A DNA stretch of 64,000 nt from BRH-c25 sp012519325 (GCA_050950645.1 JBMNHZ010000016.1:62001-126000); one strand, 5' to 3'. Shown: positions 1 through 9,107, counted from the first letter of the stretch. Numbers and translations are program-made. Notes: a model not told the origin generated them from the sequence alone.

Positions 1-379
1 CTATCCAGATGGCATTAAGAATTCCTATGGTCTTTTTGTTCCCAAGATTGCTCAAAGCTTCAAATACATAATAGGAAATAATACCTATCAGTACTCTCGG
101 CACCACCGAAACCAATGGATTAAGAAAAACAAAGGACACAGGCGTGGGATTTGTTAAAGCCTGAAAAATACTGAAGAGTCCGAATATAAGCCCTACAAGT
201 GCGCCAACAATCGGGCCTTCCAAAATAGCACCTATTATCACAGGAATGTGCATTATAGTTGCCCTTGTCGGTCCTACGGGTATGAATCCCAAAGGCGTCA
301 TGCCCAGAACTGCGGATACACCTCCCAATACCCCGACAATAACCATCTTTCTTACGTCAAATTTCTTTACTGCCAACAT
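1..379 (-). CDS. ECF transporter S component, 3' end outside window
   Basis: This is the membrane substrate-binding (S) subunit of an energy-coupling-factor vitamin importer of the COG4684 type. About 126 N-terminal residues are visible before the gene runs off the window edge. They begin MLAVKKFDVRKMVIVGVLGG and contain at least three hydrophobic helices, with a characteristic GFIPVGPTRATIMHIPV stretch and a GPIVGALVGLIFGLFS helix. The ATG at 379 follows GGAGGTATTAAA, a good ribosome site. A promoter lies about 100 bp upstream. ECF S subunits of this subgroup often take up pantothenate or related precursors, but the substrate cannot be told here. The ECF ATPases and T subunit are not in the window, so a shared (group II) module is inferred. 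Confidence 0.8.
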   Translation of the reverse strand, partial: MLAVKKFDVRKMVIVGVLGGVSAVLGMTPLGFIPVGPTRATIMHIPVIIGAILEGPIVGALVGLIFGLFSIFQALTNPTPVSFVFLNPLVSVVPRVLIGIISYYVFEALSNLGNKKTIGILNAIWI

Positions 380-481
380 TTTAATACCTCCGCTCTAGTT
401 CCATATTTGGATACCAGTCGTAAACCATATTGTTTATAACCATATCCAGTCCAGCTCCTTACGGATGCTGGCTTCAAGAAT

Positions 482-510
482 ATTATAATAGGATTTTTGC
501 AGAAATACAA
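482..510 (-). promoter_or_regulatory. Promoter of the ECF S-component gene
   Basis: On the minus strand, TTGTAT (510-505) and TATAAT (487-482) are separated by 17 bp, a good vegetative promoter spacing. The predicted start is about 95 nt before the ATG at 379. The leader contains a short stem, CCAGC pairing with GCTGG, whose role is unknown. Confidence 0.6.
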
Positions 511-520
511 TAAATTTATA

Positions 521-1477
521 TTAAATATCACAGCAGGCAAGTAATCCATTACATGACCCGGCATACATTACAGCATTGGTTATTGCCCGTGAAACCGCCT
601 CAGCGGCCATAGTACCGACAAGGTTGATGTCTGATTTTATCTCGTTGGTAGCCATAGTAAATATTGTGTCCCCATCCAGCATGGTATGCACCGGATTTAT
701 TGATCTGGCAAAACCATTCTGAGCCATGGCTGCAATTTTATTCGCTTCAGCTTTAGTTAATACGGCATTTGTGGCGACCACTCCTATGGTTGTATTCCTC
801 ATGGGAAAACCTAACGCTCTGCCTTCCCTTATCATTATTTCATATGTATTCAGCATTTTTCTTTTTCCATAGTCATACACTCCTGCCAGCTGCCTGCCGG
901 TTTCATAGTCATAAACATCTCCGAAGCTGTTTACCGATACCATTGCAGACACTATAAGCTCCCCGGCATTGACAGAAGCACTCCCCAATCCGGATTTCAT
1001 AGCATGCTCAGGGCCGAAAATCTTGCCCACTGTTGCTCCCATTCCGCAGCCGACATTGCCTTGTCTGCTTTCTTCCGTCGAAGCTCTCCCTGCCGCATCG
1101 TAACCCATCTGCAAATCAGGCCTGATCCTGTAATCTCCTATATTCAGGTCAAAAATAACAGCAGAAGTCACAATAGGTACTTTTGTAACACCTACATTAA
1201 AGCCGATTCCCTGCTCTTCCAAATACCTCATCACTCCCGAGGCGGCTTCAAGCCCAAAGGCACTTCCTCCGGACAATACTACCCCATGAATCCTGTCTAC
1301 CAGCTTATCCGGCTTCAACAAGTCCGTTTCCCTGGTTCCCGGTGCAGAGCCTCTAACATCCACTCCCCCGACAGCACCCTTTTCGCAAATAACCGCCGTA
1401 CAACCGGTCATACCCTTCTCGGATTGACTGTGCCCAACCTTTATACCTTTTACATCCGTTATATATCCCGGATACAT
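521..1477 (-). CDS. P1 family peptidase (DmpA/NylC-like, self-processing)
   Basis: A 318-residue member of the P1 (DmpA aminopeptidase/D-esterase, NylC) N-terminal-nucleophile hydrolases. The proenzyme cuts itself to expose a catalytic Ser or Thr. The fingerprints visible are VLSGGSAFGLEAASGVMRYLEE (about residues 67-88) and RNTTIGVVATNA (about 227-238). The Asn228-Thr229 bond in the latter is the expected autocleavage site and matches the NylC-type Asn/Thr pair rather than the Gly/Ser of DmpA. Length is normal for the family. The start is the ATG after AAGGAGGAATAAAA, and that ribosome site lies inside the end of a small upstream ORF (1480-1569), so the two are probably translationally coupled. 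The natural substrate in clostridia is not established. Confidence 0.88.
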   Translation of the reverse strand: MYPGYITDVKGIKVGHSQSEKGMTGCTAVICEKGAVGGVDVRGSAPGTRETDLLKPDKLVDRIHGVVLSGGSAFGLEAASGVMRYLEEQGIGFNVGVTKVPIVTSAVIFDLNIGDYRIRPDLQMGYDAAGRASTEESRQGNVGCGMGATVGKIFGPEHAMKSGLGSASVNAGELIVSAMVSVNSFGDVYDYETGRQLAGVYDYGKRKMLNTYEIMIREGRALGFPMRNTTIGVVATNAVLTKAEANKIAAMAQNGFARSINPVHTMLDGDTIFTMATNEIKSDINLVGTMAAEAVSRAITNAVMYAGSCNGLLACCDI

Positions 1478-1479
1478 TT

Positions 1480-1569
1480 TTATTCCTCCTTATATGGTGC
1501 AACTAATTCATACTGTTCATGCTTAGTATATTCTTCAACTGTATTCACATCCCTGCTTTTATTCGCCAA
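1480..1569 (-). CDS. 29-residue small ORF upstream of the P1 peptidase
   Basis: An open frame starting with TTG, preceded by GGGAGG at 9 nt, encodes a 29-residue acidic peptide beginning MANKSRDVNTVEEYTKHEQY (TTG read as Met). Its last codons AAG GAG GAA TAA contain the ribosome site of the peptidase gene, and its stop lies 2 nt from the peptidase ATG. This tight arrangement suggests coupled translation. No signal peptide or membrane segment is present and I do not recognise a family. It could be a real small protein or only a leader peptide. Confidence 0.5.
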   Translation of the reverse strand: MANKSRDVNTVEEYTKHEQYELVAPYKEE

Positions 1570-1664
1570 AATAATACACCTCCCGATAAAGTATTATCAG
1601 AAAATGTATTAAATGTAAATATTAAATTTAATATATTTTTATATTCTTTACCTGGCACATATTT

Positions 1665-3296
1665 TTATGCATTCATAAACAATTTTATATCGTCGTCAAC
1701 AGTTCCGATGCCGGCAATACCGAACTTCTCAATCAAAACCTTAGCCACATTGGGCGACAGGAAGCCCGGAAGCGTAGGTCCGAGATGTATATTCTTCACA
1801 CCCAGGTACAGCAGCGCCAAAAGTACAATTACGGCTTTTTGTTCGTACCAGGCAATGTTAAAAGCAATCGGCAGTTTATTGATATCGTCAAGGCCGAATA
1901 CCTCTTTAAGCTTCAGCGCAATAACAGCCAAAGAATATGAATCGTTGCACTGGCCGGCGTCCAACACTCTCGGTATACCGCCGATATCGCCTAACCCCAG
2001 CTTATTGTAACGGTATTTAGCACATCCGGCAGTGAGTATTACGGTATCCTTCGGAAGCTTTTCGGCAAACTCGGTATAATAACTTCTGGATTTCATACGC
2101 CCGTCACAGCCGGCCATAACAAAGAACTTTTTGATTGCTCCGGATTTGACAGCCTCAACAACCTTGTCAGCTAAAGCCAAAACCTGATTGTGAGAAAAGC
2201 CGCCGACAATGCTTCCGGTTTCAATTTCCTCCGGAGCAGGAAGGGTTTTTGCAAGGGCGATAATCTCGGAAAAATCCTTTTTGCCGTTTTCATCAGCTTT
2301 AATATGTTTGCAGCCCGGGAAACCTGTCGAGCCCGTAGTAAAGATTCTGGCTCTAACCTCTTCGCTTTTGGGCGGCACGATGCAATTGGTGGTGAACAGA
2401 ATGGGGCCGTGGAAGGACTCAAATTCTCCAACCTGCTTCCACCATGCATTACCATAGTTCCCCACAAAGTTATCATATTTTTTAAATGCCGGATAATAGT
2501 GGGCGGGCAGCATCTCGCTGTGAGTATATACATCTACTCCGGTTCCTTTGGTCTGCTCCAACAGCTGCTCAAGGTCTGTCAAATCGTGGCCGGAGATTAG
2601 GATAGCGGGATTCTTCCTGACACCGATATTGACTTCCGTAATCTCAGGAATGCCGAACCTGGATGTATTTGCTTCATCCAAAAGCGCCATCACCTTAACT
2701 CCGTGTTCACCGGTTTTCAGCGTCAGAGCCACAAGGTCATCTGCTGTTAGTGAATCGTCCAAAGTTGCTGCAAGAGCCTCATAGATAAAAGTAATGATTT
2801 CAATATTTTCTTTACCGATGTTCTTCGCGTGTTCCGCATAAGCCGCCATTCCTTTAATCCCATAGGTAATCATTTCTCGAAGAGAACGCACATCTTCCTT
2901 TGAGGTTGACAGTACGCCGATAGATTCGGACTTCTGCAGCATTGACTCTCTGGAATCCACAGTAAAGGTTGCCGCGTCGTGTAAATTCTCAGCTGTTACG
3001 GATTTTCTAAGGCCATCTCTGATTGACAACATTTTCTTAATCTGTTTTTCAATTGAGCCATCGTCGAAATTTGCGTTGGTAATAGTCATGAACAGGCTGC
3101 TGAGCACTTCATGATTTGTATTCCCAAGTTTGCTTATATCTGCTTTTCCCTTGACAACAATTTCAGAAATACCCTTAAGGGTGTAAATCAAAAGATCCTG
3201 GAGCTTGGCAACCTCCTCTGTTTTGCCGCATACACCCCGTACTGTACATCCTTTACCACCTGCTGTTTCCTGGCACTGATAACAAAACATACTCAT
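1665..3296 (-). CDS. hcp: Hybrid-cluster protein (hydroxylamine/NO reductase)
   Basis: A 543-residue hybrid-cluster protein (Hcp, also called prismane protein), a cytoplasmic Fe-S enzyme that reduces NO or hydroxylamine in anaerobes. The N-terminal cysteine cluster MFCYQCQETAGGKGC, followed by a further Cys in GVCGK, is diagnostic of the [4Fe-4S] site. Later motifs include ISGHDLTDLEQLLEQTKGTG, THSEMLPAHYYP and LTAGCAKYRYNKLGLGDIGG, which carry ligands of the hybrid cluster. I chose the ATG at 3296 (protein MSMFCYQ) because AAAGGAGG sits just upstream; a longer reading would place that ribosome site inside the coding region. It follows the ferredoxin gene by 16 bp, so the two form an operon. 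Confidence 0.95.
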   Translation of the reverse strand: MSMFCYQCQETAGGKGCTVRGVCGKTEEVAKLQDLLIYTLKGISEIVVKGKADISKLGNTNHEVLSSLFMTITNANFDDGSIEKQIKKMLSIRDGLRKSVTAENLHDAATFTVDSRESMLQKSESIGVLSTSKEDVRSLREMITYGIKGMAAYAEHAKNIGKENIEIITFIYEALAATLDDSLTADDLVALTLKTGEHGVKVMALLDEANTSRFGIPEITEVNIGVRKNPAILISGHDLTDLEQLLEQTKGTGVDVYTHSEMLPAHYYPAFKKYDNFVGNYGNAWWKQVGEFESFHGPILFTTNCIVPPKSEEVRARIFTTGSTGFPGCKHIKADENGKKDFSEIIALAKTLPAPEEIETGSIVGGFSHNQVLALADKVVEAVKSGAIKKFFVMAGCDGRMKSRSYYTEFAEKLPKDTVILTAGCAKYRYNKLGLGDIGGIPRVLDAGQCNDSYSLAVIALKLKEVFGLDDINKLPIAFNIAWYEQKAVIVLLALLYLGVKNIHLGPTLPGFLSPNVAKVLIEKFGIAGIGTVDDDIKLFMNA

Positions 3297-3312
3297 TGAT
3301 TTTCCTCCTTTA

Positions 3313-4017
3313 CTATTCAATAATTTTACCGTCGGTTGATATTGTAACTACCTGCCATGGAATAAATTTTCCGCTGTTTTGAAGCGCCCTTTTTACAGCA
3401 TTTTCGATTCCTCCGCAGCATGGAACTTCCATCCTTACAACAGTGACGCTTTTGATGCTGTTGCTCTTAATAATTTCTGTCAGCTTGTCGCTGTAATCTC
3501 CTTCGTCAAGCTTAGGGCAGCCAATCAGGGTTACTTTGTTCCTGATGAATCTATTATGAAAATCACCATAAGCATAGGCTGTACAATCGGCTGCTATTAG
3601 GAGATTTGCATCTTCAAAATACGGTGCCTTGACCGGCACAAGTTTAATTTGAACAGGCCACTGTGAAAGTTGGCTTTTATTTTCGGATTCGCTTTCCCGG
3701 CGGATGGCTCTTGCATGTGTACCGGGGCAACCGCAGGGCATGGTTTCTTTCTGCTTATTCAGCATGTTTTCCTGCACGGCAGCCTCATTGTACTCCGCAG
3801 CCTCCCGATGCTCAAAGCTAATGGCTCCGGTCGGGCAAACAGGCAAGCAATCGCCGAGTCCGTCGCAATAATCGTCACGGAGGAGTTTAGCCTTCCCGTT
3901 TACCATTCCTATTGCCCCTTCGTGACAGGCTTCCACACATAAGCCGCATCCGTTGCACTTCTCTTCATCGATTTTAATTATTCTTCGAATCATATTCAAT
4001 CTCTCACTTTCTACCAT
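3313..4017 (-). CDS. 4Fe-4S ferredoxin-domain protein, probable Hcp electron partner
   Basis: A 234-residue iron-sulfur protein. The N-terminal third holds two 4Fe-4S motifs, CNGCGLCVEAC (about residues 21-31) and CDGLGDCLPVCPTG (about 51-64). The middle is a variable linker with CGCPG, and the C-terminal half contains LIGCPKLDEGDY and EVPCCGGIENA, which provide further cysteines. The family is common next to hcp in clostridia and is thought to feed electrons to it or to act in NO defence; this is inference from context. Two starts are possible: ATG 4017 after AAAGGA, or ATG 3993 (protein MIRRIIKIDEEKC), which matches the usual family N-terminus. It is the first gene of the hcp operon and is divergent from the Crp/Fnr gene. 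Confidence 0.8.
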   Translation of the reverse strand: MVESERLNMIRRIIKIDEEKCNGCGLCVEACHEGAIGMVNGKAKLLRDDYCDGLGDCLPVCPTGAISFEHREAAEYNEAAVQENMLNKQKETMPCGCPGTHARAIRRESESENKSQLSQWPVQIKLVPVKAPYFEDANLLIAADCTAYAYGDFHNRFIRNKVTLIGCPKLDEGDYSDKLTEIIKSNSIKSVTVVRMEVPCCGGIENAVKRALQNSGKFIPWQVVTISTDGKIIE

Positions 4018-4048
4018 ATTTAATTATCCTTTATTGTCAATTGAATTC

Positions 4049-4107
4049 TTGACTTTCTGCTACAAGTTTACTATGATAAAAATATCAAGTCTGTTGGAAT
4101 TCCAACA
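4049..4107 (+). promoter_or_regulatory. Promoter of the Crp/Fnr gene with perfect 16-bp operator
   Basis: TTGACT (4049-4054), 17 bp, then TATGAT (4072-4077) is a strong promoter reading toward the regulator. Just downstream of the predicted start lies TGTTGGAATTCCAACA (4092-4107), a perfect 16-bp palindrome. A repressor there would block the regulator promoter. The same site lies about 40-50 bp upstream of plausible start points for the divergent ferredoxin-hcp operon, where an activator could work. The adjacent Crp/Fnr protein is the natural candidate to bind it. Confidence 0.7.
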
Positions 4108-4120
4108 AAAGGAGATTTTT

Positions 4121-4792
4121 ATGAAAAAATATTTAAATGTTATGAAAACAGTGGATTTATTCAGAAATATTGAAGAAGTGGAGCTGCTTCCGCTTTTATC
4201 ATGCCTGTCGGCAAATATGGCTCATTTTAAAAAAGGTGAGACAATATTTTTAAGCGGGGAAAAAATTAAGCAGTTCGGCATTGTTTTGTCGGGACAGGTT
4301 CAGATTGTTCAGGACGACTATTACGGAAACAGAAGTATCCTTGCCGAAGTAAACCAGAGGAATTTATTTGGGGAATCCTTTGTTTATTCGGAAATAAAAA
4401 TGCTTCCGGTCAGTGTGATTTCATCTACCGAAAGCGAACTTCTGTTTATAGATTGCCGCAAGCTTGCCGCACCTTGTTCCAAAGCTTGTGATTTTCACAG
4501 CAGGCTCATTCAGAACATGTTAAATATTATATCCAAGAAAAATGTATCCTTGACACAAAAAATTGAATTTTTATCAAAACGCACTACCCGCGAAAAGCTT
4601 CTTGCTTACCTTTCAGCTGAAGCGAAGAAAGCCGGAAGCAACCGCTTCAGTATTTCATTCAATCGTCAGGAGCTTGCGGATTATCTTTTTGTCGAGCGCA
4701 GCGCCATGTCGGCAGAGCTCTCAAAGCTGAGAGATGACGGAATACTGAAGTATCATAAAAACCAGTTTGAACTTATGGTGCCGACCTGTTAA
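4121..4792 (+). CDS. Crp/Fnr-family transcriptional regulator (HcpR-like by context)
   Basis: A 223-residue cyclic-nucleotide-binding-fold regulator. Residues about 10-115 form the effector domain (FKKGETIFLSGEKIKQFGIVLSGQVQIV), and the C-terminal winged helix is FNRQELADYLFVERSAMSAELSKLRDDGILKYH. There is no N-terminal Fnr cysteine cluster; the cysteines in DCRKLAAPCSKAC (about 125-137) could have a sensing role, but this is speculation. The ATG at 4121 follows AAAGGAG. It is divergent from the ferredoxin-hcp operon with an operator palindrome between them, which is the usual context of NO-responsive HcpR regulators. Its 3' end overlaps the convergent TetR gene by 20 bp. Confidence 0.85.
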   Translation: MKKYLNVMKTVDLFRNIEEVELLPLLSCLSANMAHFKKGETIFLSGEKIKQFGIVLSGQVQIVQDDYYGNRSILAEVNQRNLFGESFVYSEIKMLPVSVISSTESELLFIDCRKLAAPCSKACDFHSRLIQNMLNIISKKNVSLTQKIEFLSKRTTREKLLAYLSAEAKKAGSNRFSISFNRQELADYLFVERSAMSAELSKLRDDGILKYHKNQFELMVPTC

Positions 4793-5417
4793 CGGGCTTG
4801 CACCCGACTACTCCATATTTTATTATGTCAACATACTGGTTGAATATTTTTATATACTTATCCGCATTCTTTTTGAAATGCTCCGTTTCTCTGCCATATT
4901 CCCTGAATATCATCCTCCCCACATGGTAGGAGGCCATATGAAAAAGATCCAGGACATTTTGAATGTCAATATCCTTCCGGATGTTATCGGTTTTTATCCT
5001 TTTTATAATTTTCTCATGGGCAAGCCTATGCCTTTCCTCAAATTCATCTTTAAGCTCCATCGGAGTATTAAGGAATGTTTCCATAAAAATCATTGCGTAA
5101 TGCGGCTTTTCTTGGAGCAGCATATTATAAAAATCTCCCATAAGGTCAAAAATATCCATAAACTCTATCTGCTGATTTTTTGAAAAACGTTCAAAAAATT
5201 CAATTGTGAGCAGCTCTGTAAGATAGTCGGTAATATATAAAAATAAATTCTTTTTACTTTTGAAATAAAGAAACAGCAATCCTTTTGAAATCCCCAGCCT
5301 CTTTACGATGGTATTTGTCGAAGTATTTATATAGCCGTTCCGGGCAAATTCCTCTATGCATACCTGAAGAATATGCTCTCTTTTACTTTCAGGCAAATTT
5401 TCAAAGGTTTCATACAT
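4773..5417 (-). CDS. TetR/AcrR-family repressor of the efflux operon
   Basis: A 214-residue TetR-type regulator. The N-terminal helix-turn-helix is visible as REHILQVCIEEFARNGYINTSTNTIVKRLGISKGLLFLYFKSKKNLF (about residues 13-59), followed by an all-helical ligand domain. The start is the ATG at 5417, because AAAGGAAG lies 12 nt upstream and inside any longer GTG reading. It is the last gene after the three efflux genes read in the same direction. Two TGACC/GGTCA-type operators at the operon promoter (9838-9897) suggest that it represses the whole operon, itself included, and is released by the exported compound. Confidence 0.88.
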   Translation of the reverse strand: MYETFENLPESKREHILQVCIEEFARNGYINTSTNTIVKRLGISKGLLFLYFKSKKNLFLYITDYLTELLTIEFFERFSKNQQIEFMDIFDLMGDFYNMLLQEKPHYAMIFMETFLNTPMELKDEFEERHRLAHEKIIKRIKTDNIRKDIDIQNVLDLFHMASYHVGRMIFREYGRETEHFKKNADKYIKIFNQYVDIIKYGVVGCKPVNRSAP

Positions 5418-5456
5418 GACTATCGTACTTCCTTTCACAGCCCTATTATACCACTG

Positions 5457-6698
5457 TTACTCATGATTCCCAAGCTTTATCCACATGCCTTCCCTGGTAT
5501 TTATGTCAGGAGCCGAGAGAACCAGTTCCCCTTCTTTCAGCCCCTCAAGGATTTCTACAAAATTCTCATCCTGTATGCCTTTTTTTACGGCTCTCAGCTG
5601 AGCTTTTCCATCAACTACCGCAAACACATGATCCTTGCCCTTATAATCAAATACCGAGGCCAAAGGTGCTACGAGAATGTTGTCCTTACTTTCCGTTATT
5701 ATCCTAATGTCAACCTCATATCCCGGCCGCAGCAGCCCGTATTGCTCCATCGGTTCAATGGTGACGGAAACTCTTTTCTGATTTACTCCCAGGGACGAAG
5801 TCACAGCCACGGCACTTGGTGCTATTTTTATGACCTTTCCGCGGATTACCCGCTTACTGCCGGATCTTTCCATAATTTCCGCCTCATCTCCCAGCCTGAT
5901 ATCGGCAGCCTCATCTGCAAGAATCCCGGCCTCAATCTCGACATTGTCAACATTTCCTATCACAAAGGCAATGGTCCCCGGCACCCCTACGGTATTTTCC
6001 TCTATATGCCTTTCCAGTACTACTCCGTCTATCGGAGCTGACAGTTCCTGCTTTTCCAGGCTGTGCAAAATGCTCTCCCTGTTCAGCACAGCCTGCTTCA
6101 ACCGGGCTTCATAAGCTGCTTTGACACTATCGGGGGTATTTGCTTCAATCTGCCGCAAATCAATTTCCGCAGTATTCAGCAATGCCTGTGCAGCTTTCAA
6201 AGCTGCCTCTTTCTGTTTAAGCTCTCCCATGCTTGCAGCTCCTGCCTCAGAAAGTACCTTTACATTATTATAGTCATCCAAAGCCAGCTTATAGTCGTCC
6301 TTTGCACGGTTAACCGCTATTCCTGCTTTATCCACAGCGTTAATATAGTTCTTTATTTCTCTTTCCGGGATACTTGCTTCAATTTCCTTTATTTTTTCCT
6401 CTGCATCCCTCAGTTGTATCCGAAGCAGTTCCTTATCCATGCTCAGGAGCAGTTCCCCCTTTTTCACCTTCTGGCCTGTTTCCGCATTTACCTTCTGAAT
6501 TAATCCGCTGCCTTCGATGCTTACTGCCCTTTGCTCCTTACACCTGACAGTCCCTATATCCTCCACATATTCCTTTATATCTCCCTTTTTCACAACAGTT
6601 ACTTCCAAAGCCTCGCCTCGGTTTGAAAACACCATAAAAGCCAATGAAGATACCGATATAACCGCAATAACCGACACCCACAGCTTTTTCTTTTTCAT
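5457..6698 (-). CDS. Efflux adaptor (HlyD/RND membrane-fusion family)
   Basis: A 413-residue periplasmic-adaptor-type protein with one N-terminal membrane anchor (about residues 5-24, LWVSVIAVISVSSLAFMVFS). It has a lipoyl/barrel-sandwich half (GSGLIQKVNAETGQKVKKGELLL), a long coiled-coil hairpin (about 95-205), the returning half (LSAPIDGVVLERHIEENTVG) and C-terminal beta domains. In Gram-positive bacteria such proteins accompany MacB-like ABC transporters and span the cell-wall-proximal space. The ATG follows GGGAGGT. It lies 30 bp after the permease gene, in an ATPase-permease-adaptor-TetR operon. The exported substrate is unknown; a peptide, antibiotic or lipid is plausible. Confidence 0.87.
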   Translation of the reverse strand: MKKKKLWVSVIAVISVSSLAFMVFSNRGEALEVTVVKKGDIKEYVEDIGTVRCKEQRAVSIEGSGLIQKVNAETGQKVKKGELLLSMDKELLRIQLRDAEEKIKEIEASIPEREIKNYINAVDKAGIAVNRAKDDYKLALDDYNNVKVLSEAGAASMGELKQKEAALKAAQALLNTAEIDLRQIEANTPDSVKAAYEARLKQAVLNRESILHSLEKQELSAPIDGVVLERHIEENTVGVPGTIAFVIGNVDNVEIEAGILADEAADIRLGDEAEIMERSGSKRVIRGKVIKIAPSAVAVTSSLGVNQKRVSVTIEPMEQYGLLRPGYEVDIRIITESKDNILVAPLASVFDYKGKDHVFAVVDGKAQLRAVKKGIQDENFVEILEGLKEGELVLSAPDINTREGMWIKLGNHE

Positions 6699-6728
6699 AT
6701 AAGTGACCTCCCTGAATAATATTCTGCA

Positions 6729-9107
6729 TTACTCCGCACTTTTCAGCGATTCAACCATGTTAATAGATAGAATTTTCCCGGTAAGCAATAAATTTGCCGC
6801 TGCGGTAAAAACAATTATCATAAAAATGGCAATAAAGTGGCTTGAAGGGTTCAAAACTGCCGGAAGATACATAGTGTCGCTGGCCTGCATTGATATAACA
6901 AGGTGGGTGGCAAGCCTTCCCGGAGGAATACCCGCCAATGCCCCGAAAATGCTTAAAAAAAAGTTTTCGTTGAATACCAGGCTCTTAAGCTCACGGCCAG
7001 TGAACCCCAGCACCGAAAGAGTAGCTATTTCCCTTCGGCGCTCAAAAATATTGATGTTGGTAATGTTGTAAATAACCGCAAAAGCCAGTATCCCGGCTCC
7101 AAGCACCATATACAGTATTATACTGCTCATGGAATTAAGTGTTTTTTCAGTATTTGCCATTATTTCCGATTTTGATTGAATTGTGCTTACATTCAAAATC
7201 TCTTTCAGTCTTTTAGTTACCTCTCTCTCATACTTGGGATCCTCCAGCCTGATATAGGCTGCATTGGCTACAACTCCTTCCTTAAGCAGGTAATTAAGGT
7301 AACCCGTGCTGCAAATTGCACTTTCTCCTATGAACTGTGATACGGCTCCCCTTACCATAACTGACTTTTTGTCCCTATCCTCATTTTTCCCGGGATAAAG
7401 GAATTTAAGATATACCTTGTCTCCCGGCTGAACACCTAATTTATCCATTAGCCTGACGGGAAGCAGAATTCCGTCACCGGGAGGTATAACAGGGTTTCCC
7501 CTCCCGTCAAAAACTCCATATAGCTCTGATTCCGCACCCAGTGCCATAATACCTATGTTTTTTCTTCTCCATCCGCTCTCTATCTCTACTCCGCTTTCCA
7601 GTACGGGCTCTACCGATTTGATATGAGCGATGCTCCTTATATACATCAGCTCATCGGTATTCACTATTCCGGAAAGATTTATTTTTATATCGAATTTTTG
7701 TATTTCATAAAATTGTTCATGCATCAGGTAATCCATAGAGTTTTGGAATCCCAACGCAATGAGCAGTAAAACCGTTGAAAATATTATTCCCACGGAAGCC
7801 ATTGCAGAACGCCTCTTATACCGGAAAAGGTTCCGCAGTATCATTTTCCAGCTGAAGTTGATATTTTTCCAAAGATGCTTGATATTTTCCAAAAACAGCT
7901 TTTTCCCGGAAGCCGGGGGTTTCGGCCTCATGGATTCGGAAGGCACCAGGTACAGTTCCTTTCTGCAGGCATTGCAGCCTGCGGCAACGCAGAAAATCAG
8001 AGCCAGAAAAGCGGCAGGAAGAGCAATACCCGGGTGAATGGCAGCCTCTCCGGTGGGAAGATTATACATCATATTAAACATGTTCAATAGTGCTTCTCCT
8101 GCAAAAAATGCCCCTAAAAACACCCCTATAATGCTTCCCAATATCCCCACCAGCAGCGGATAGGTCTGATAATGCAGCATAATGTCCAGATTGCCGTAGC
8201 CAAGGGCTTTAAGGACTCCCATAAGCGTACGCTGGTTTTCTATCATCCTTGTCATGGTTATATAAATTATCACCGCCGAGGCGATGAAAAAAAGCATTGG
8301 AAAAACTGCAGCCAACGATTCCAGGGATTTTACATCCGCACTGAACATGCTGTAGCTGAGCTGATCCTTTTTCTCAACAATACCGCTGAGCCCATAAGGT
8401 GTCAGCAGCTTTTCCATTTGATACTTGACTTTTTTTATATCGCTTCCCTGCTCCAGAAGCACGCTTACATCATTTATTGAGTCCTTAAAATCAAGGACGG
8501 ACTGTAAATATGATTTTTTTACATAAACCACCCCGAACCTTTCGGGATCAGGCATTAATTCACTGGCTTCACGGACCTCATAAGTATATTCGGGACTTTT
8601 CGCCGTACCGACAATTTTCATTTTTACCCTGTCTCCATTTACGATAGGCTCTATCGTCTGGCCCATTCTCAGCTGGTGAGCCTTGAAAAAGTCCTCGGAT
8701 ACTATGCACTGATTACCTGCATCCTCGGAAAAATAGCTGCCGGACTTAAGCTGAATGTCATTGACCACCTTTGTTTTTTTATCGGGAAGAGAAACCAGCC
8801 TTACCATGGCATCCCTTTTTTCCATGCTAATCCGAACATTCCGTACTACCCTGCCGGTAACCATTTTTACCCCAGGTATCCTATCGATACGTTTGACCAC
8901 TTCTTCAGGTGCACGGTACAGACTGCCCCACAAGTCCCCCAAACGGTATTCCTCAAAGTATCTTCTGCCTGCACCCGAAAGGCCCTCCAGAGCAGAATGA
9001 AGGGCTGTATAAAACATTACTCCGATAATAACGACAGCCAGGACAGATATGAACTGCCCCTTGGATTCTCTCAGATCCCTGTAAAATTTCTTCAGGAAGA
9101 TCAGCAT
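6729..9107 (-). CDS. ABC transporter permease, FtsX/MacB type
   Basis: A permease of about 792 residues with the duplicated FtsX-like layout. A signal-anchor helix (GQFISVLAVVIIGVMFYTAL) is followed by a large extracellular domain, three helices around residues 270-390, then a second helix (SAMASVGIIFSTVLLLIALG), a second extracellular domain and three C-terminal helices (SSIILYMVLGAGILAFAVIY and following). It should couple ATP hydrolysis by the adjacent ATPase to export. The ATG at 9107 overlaps the ATPase stop (TAATG), with AAAGGA 10 nt upstream; an ATG two codons earlier (9113) is the alternative. Translational coupling to the ATPase is likely. Confidence 0.88.
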   Translation of the reverse strand: MLIFLKKFYRDLRESKGQFISVLAVVIIGVMFYTALHSALEGLSGAGRRYFEEYRLGDLWGSLYRAPEEVVKRIDRIPGVKMVTGRVVRNVRISMEKRDAMVRLVSLPDKKTKVVNDIQLKSGSYFSEDAGNQCIVSEDFFKAHQLRMGQTIEPIVNGDRVKMKIVGTAKSPEYTYEVREASELMPDPERFGVVYVKKSYLQSVLDFKDSINDVSVLLEQGSDIKKVKYQMEKLLTPYGLSGIVEKKDQLSYSMFSADVKSLESLAAVFPMLFFIASAVIIYITMTRMIENQRTLMGVLKALGYGNLDIMLHYQTYPLLVGILGSIIGVFLGAFFAGEALLNMFNMMYNLPTGEAAIHPGIALPAAFLALIFCVAAGCNACRKELYLVPSESMRPKPPASGKKLFLENIKHLWKNINFSWKMILRNLFRYKRRSAMASVGIIFSTVLLLIALGFQNSMDYLMHEQFYEIQKFDIKINLSGIVNTDELMYIRSIAHIKSVEPVLESGVEIESGWRRKNIGIMALGAESELYGVFDGRGNPVIPPGDGILLPVRLMDKLGVQPGDKVYLKFLYPGKNEDRDKKSVMVRGAVSQFIGESAICSTGYLNYLLKEGVVANAAYIRLEDPKYEREVTKRLKEILNVSTIQSKSEIMANTEKTLNSMSSIILYMVLGAGILAFAVIYNITNINIFERRREIATLSVLGFTGRELKSLVFNENFFLSIFGALAGIPPGRLATHLVISMQASDTMYLPAVLNPSSHFIAIFMIIVFTAAANLLLTGKILSINMVESLKSAE

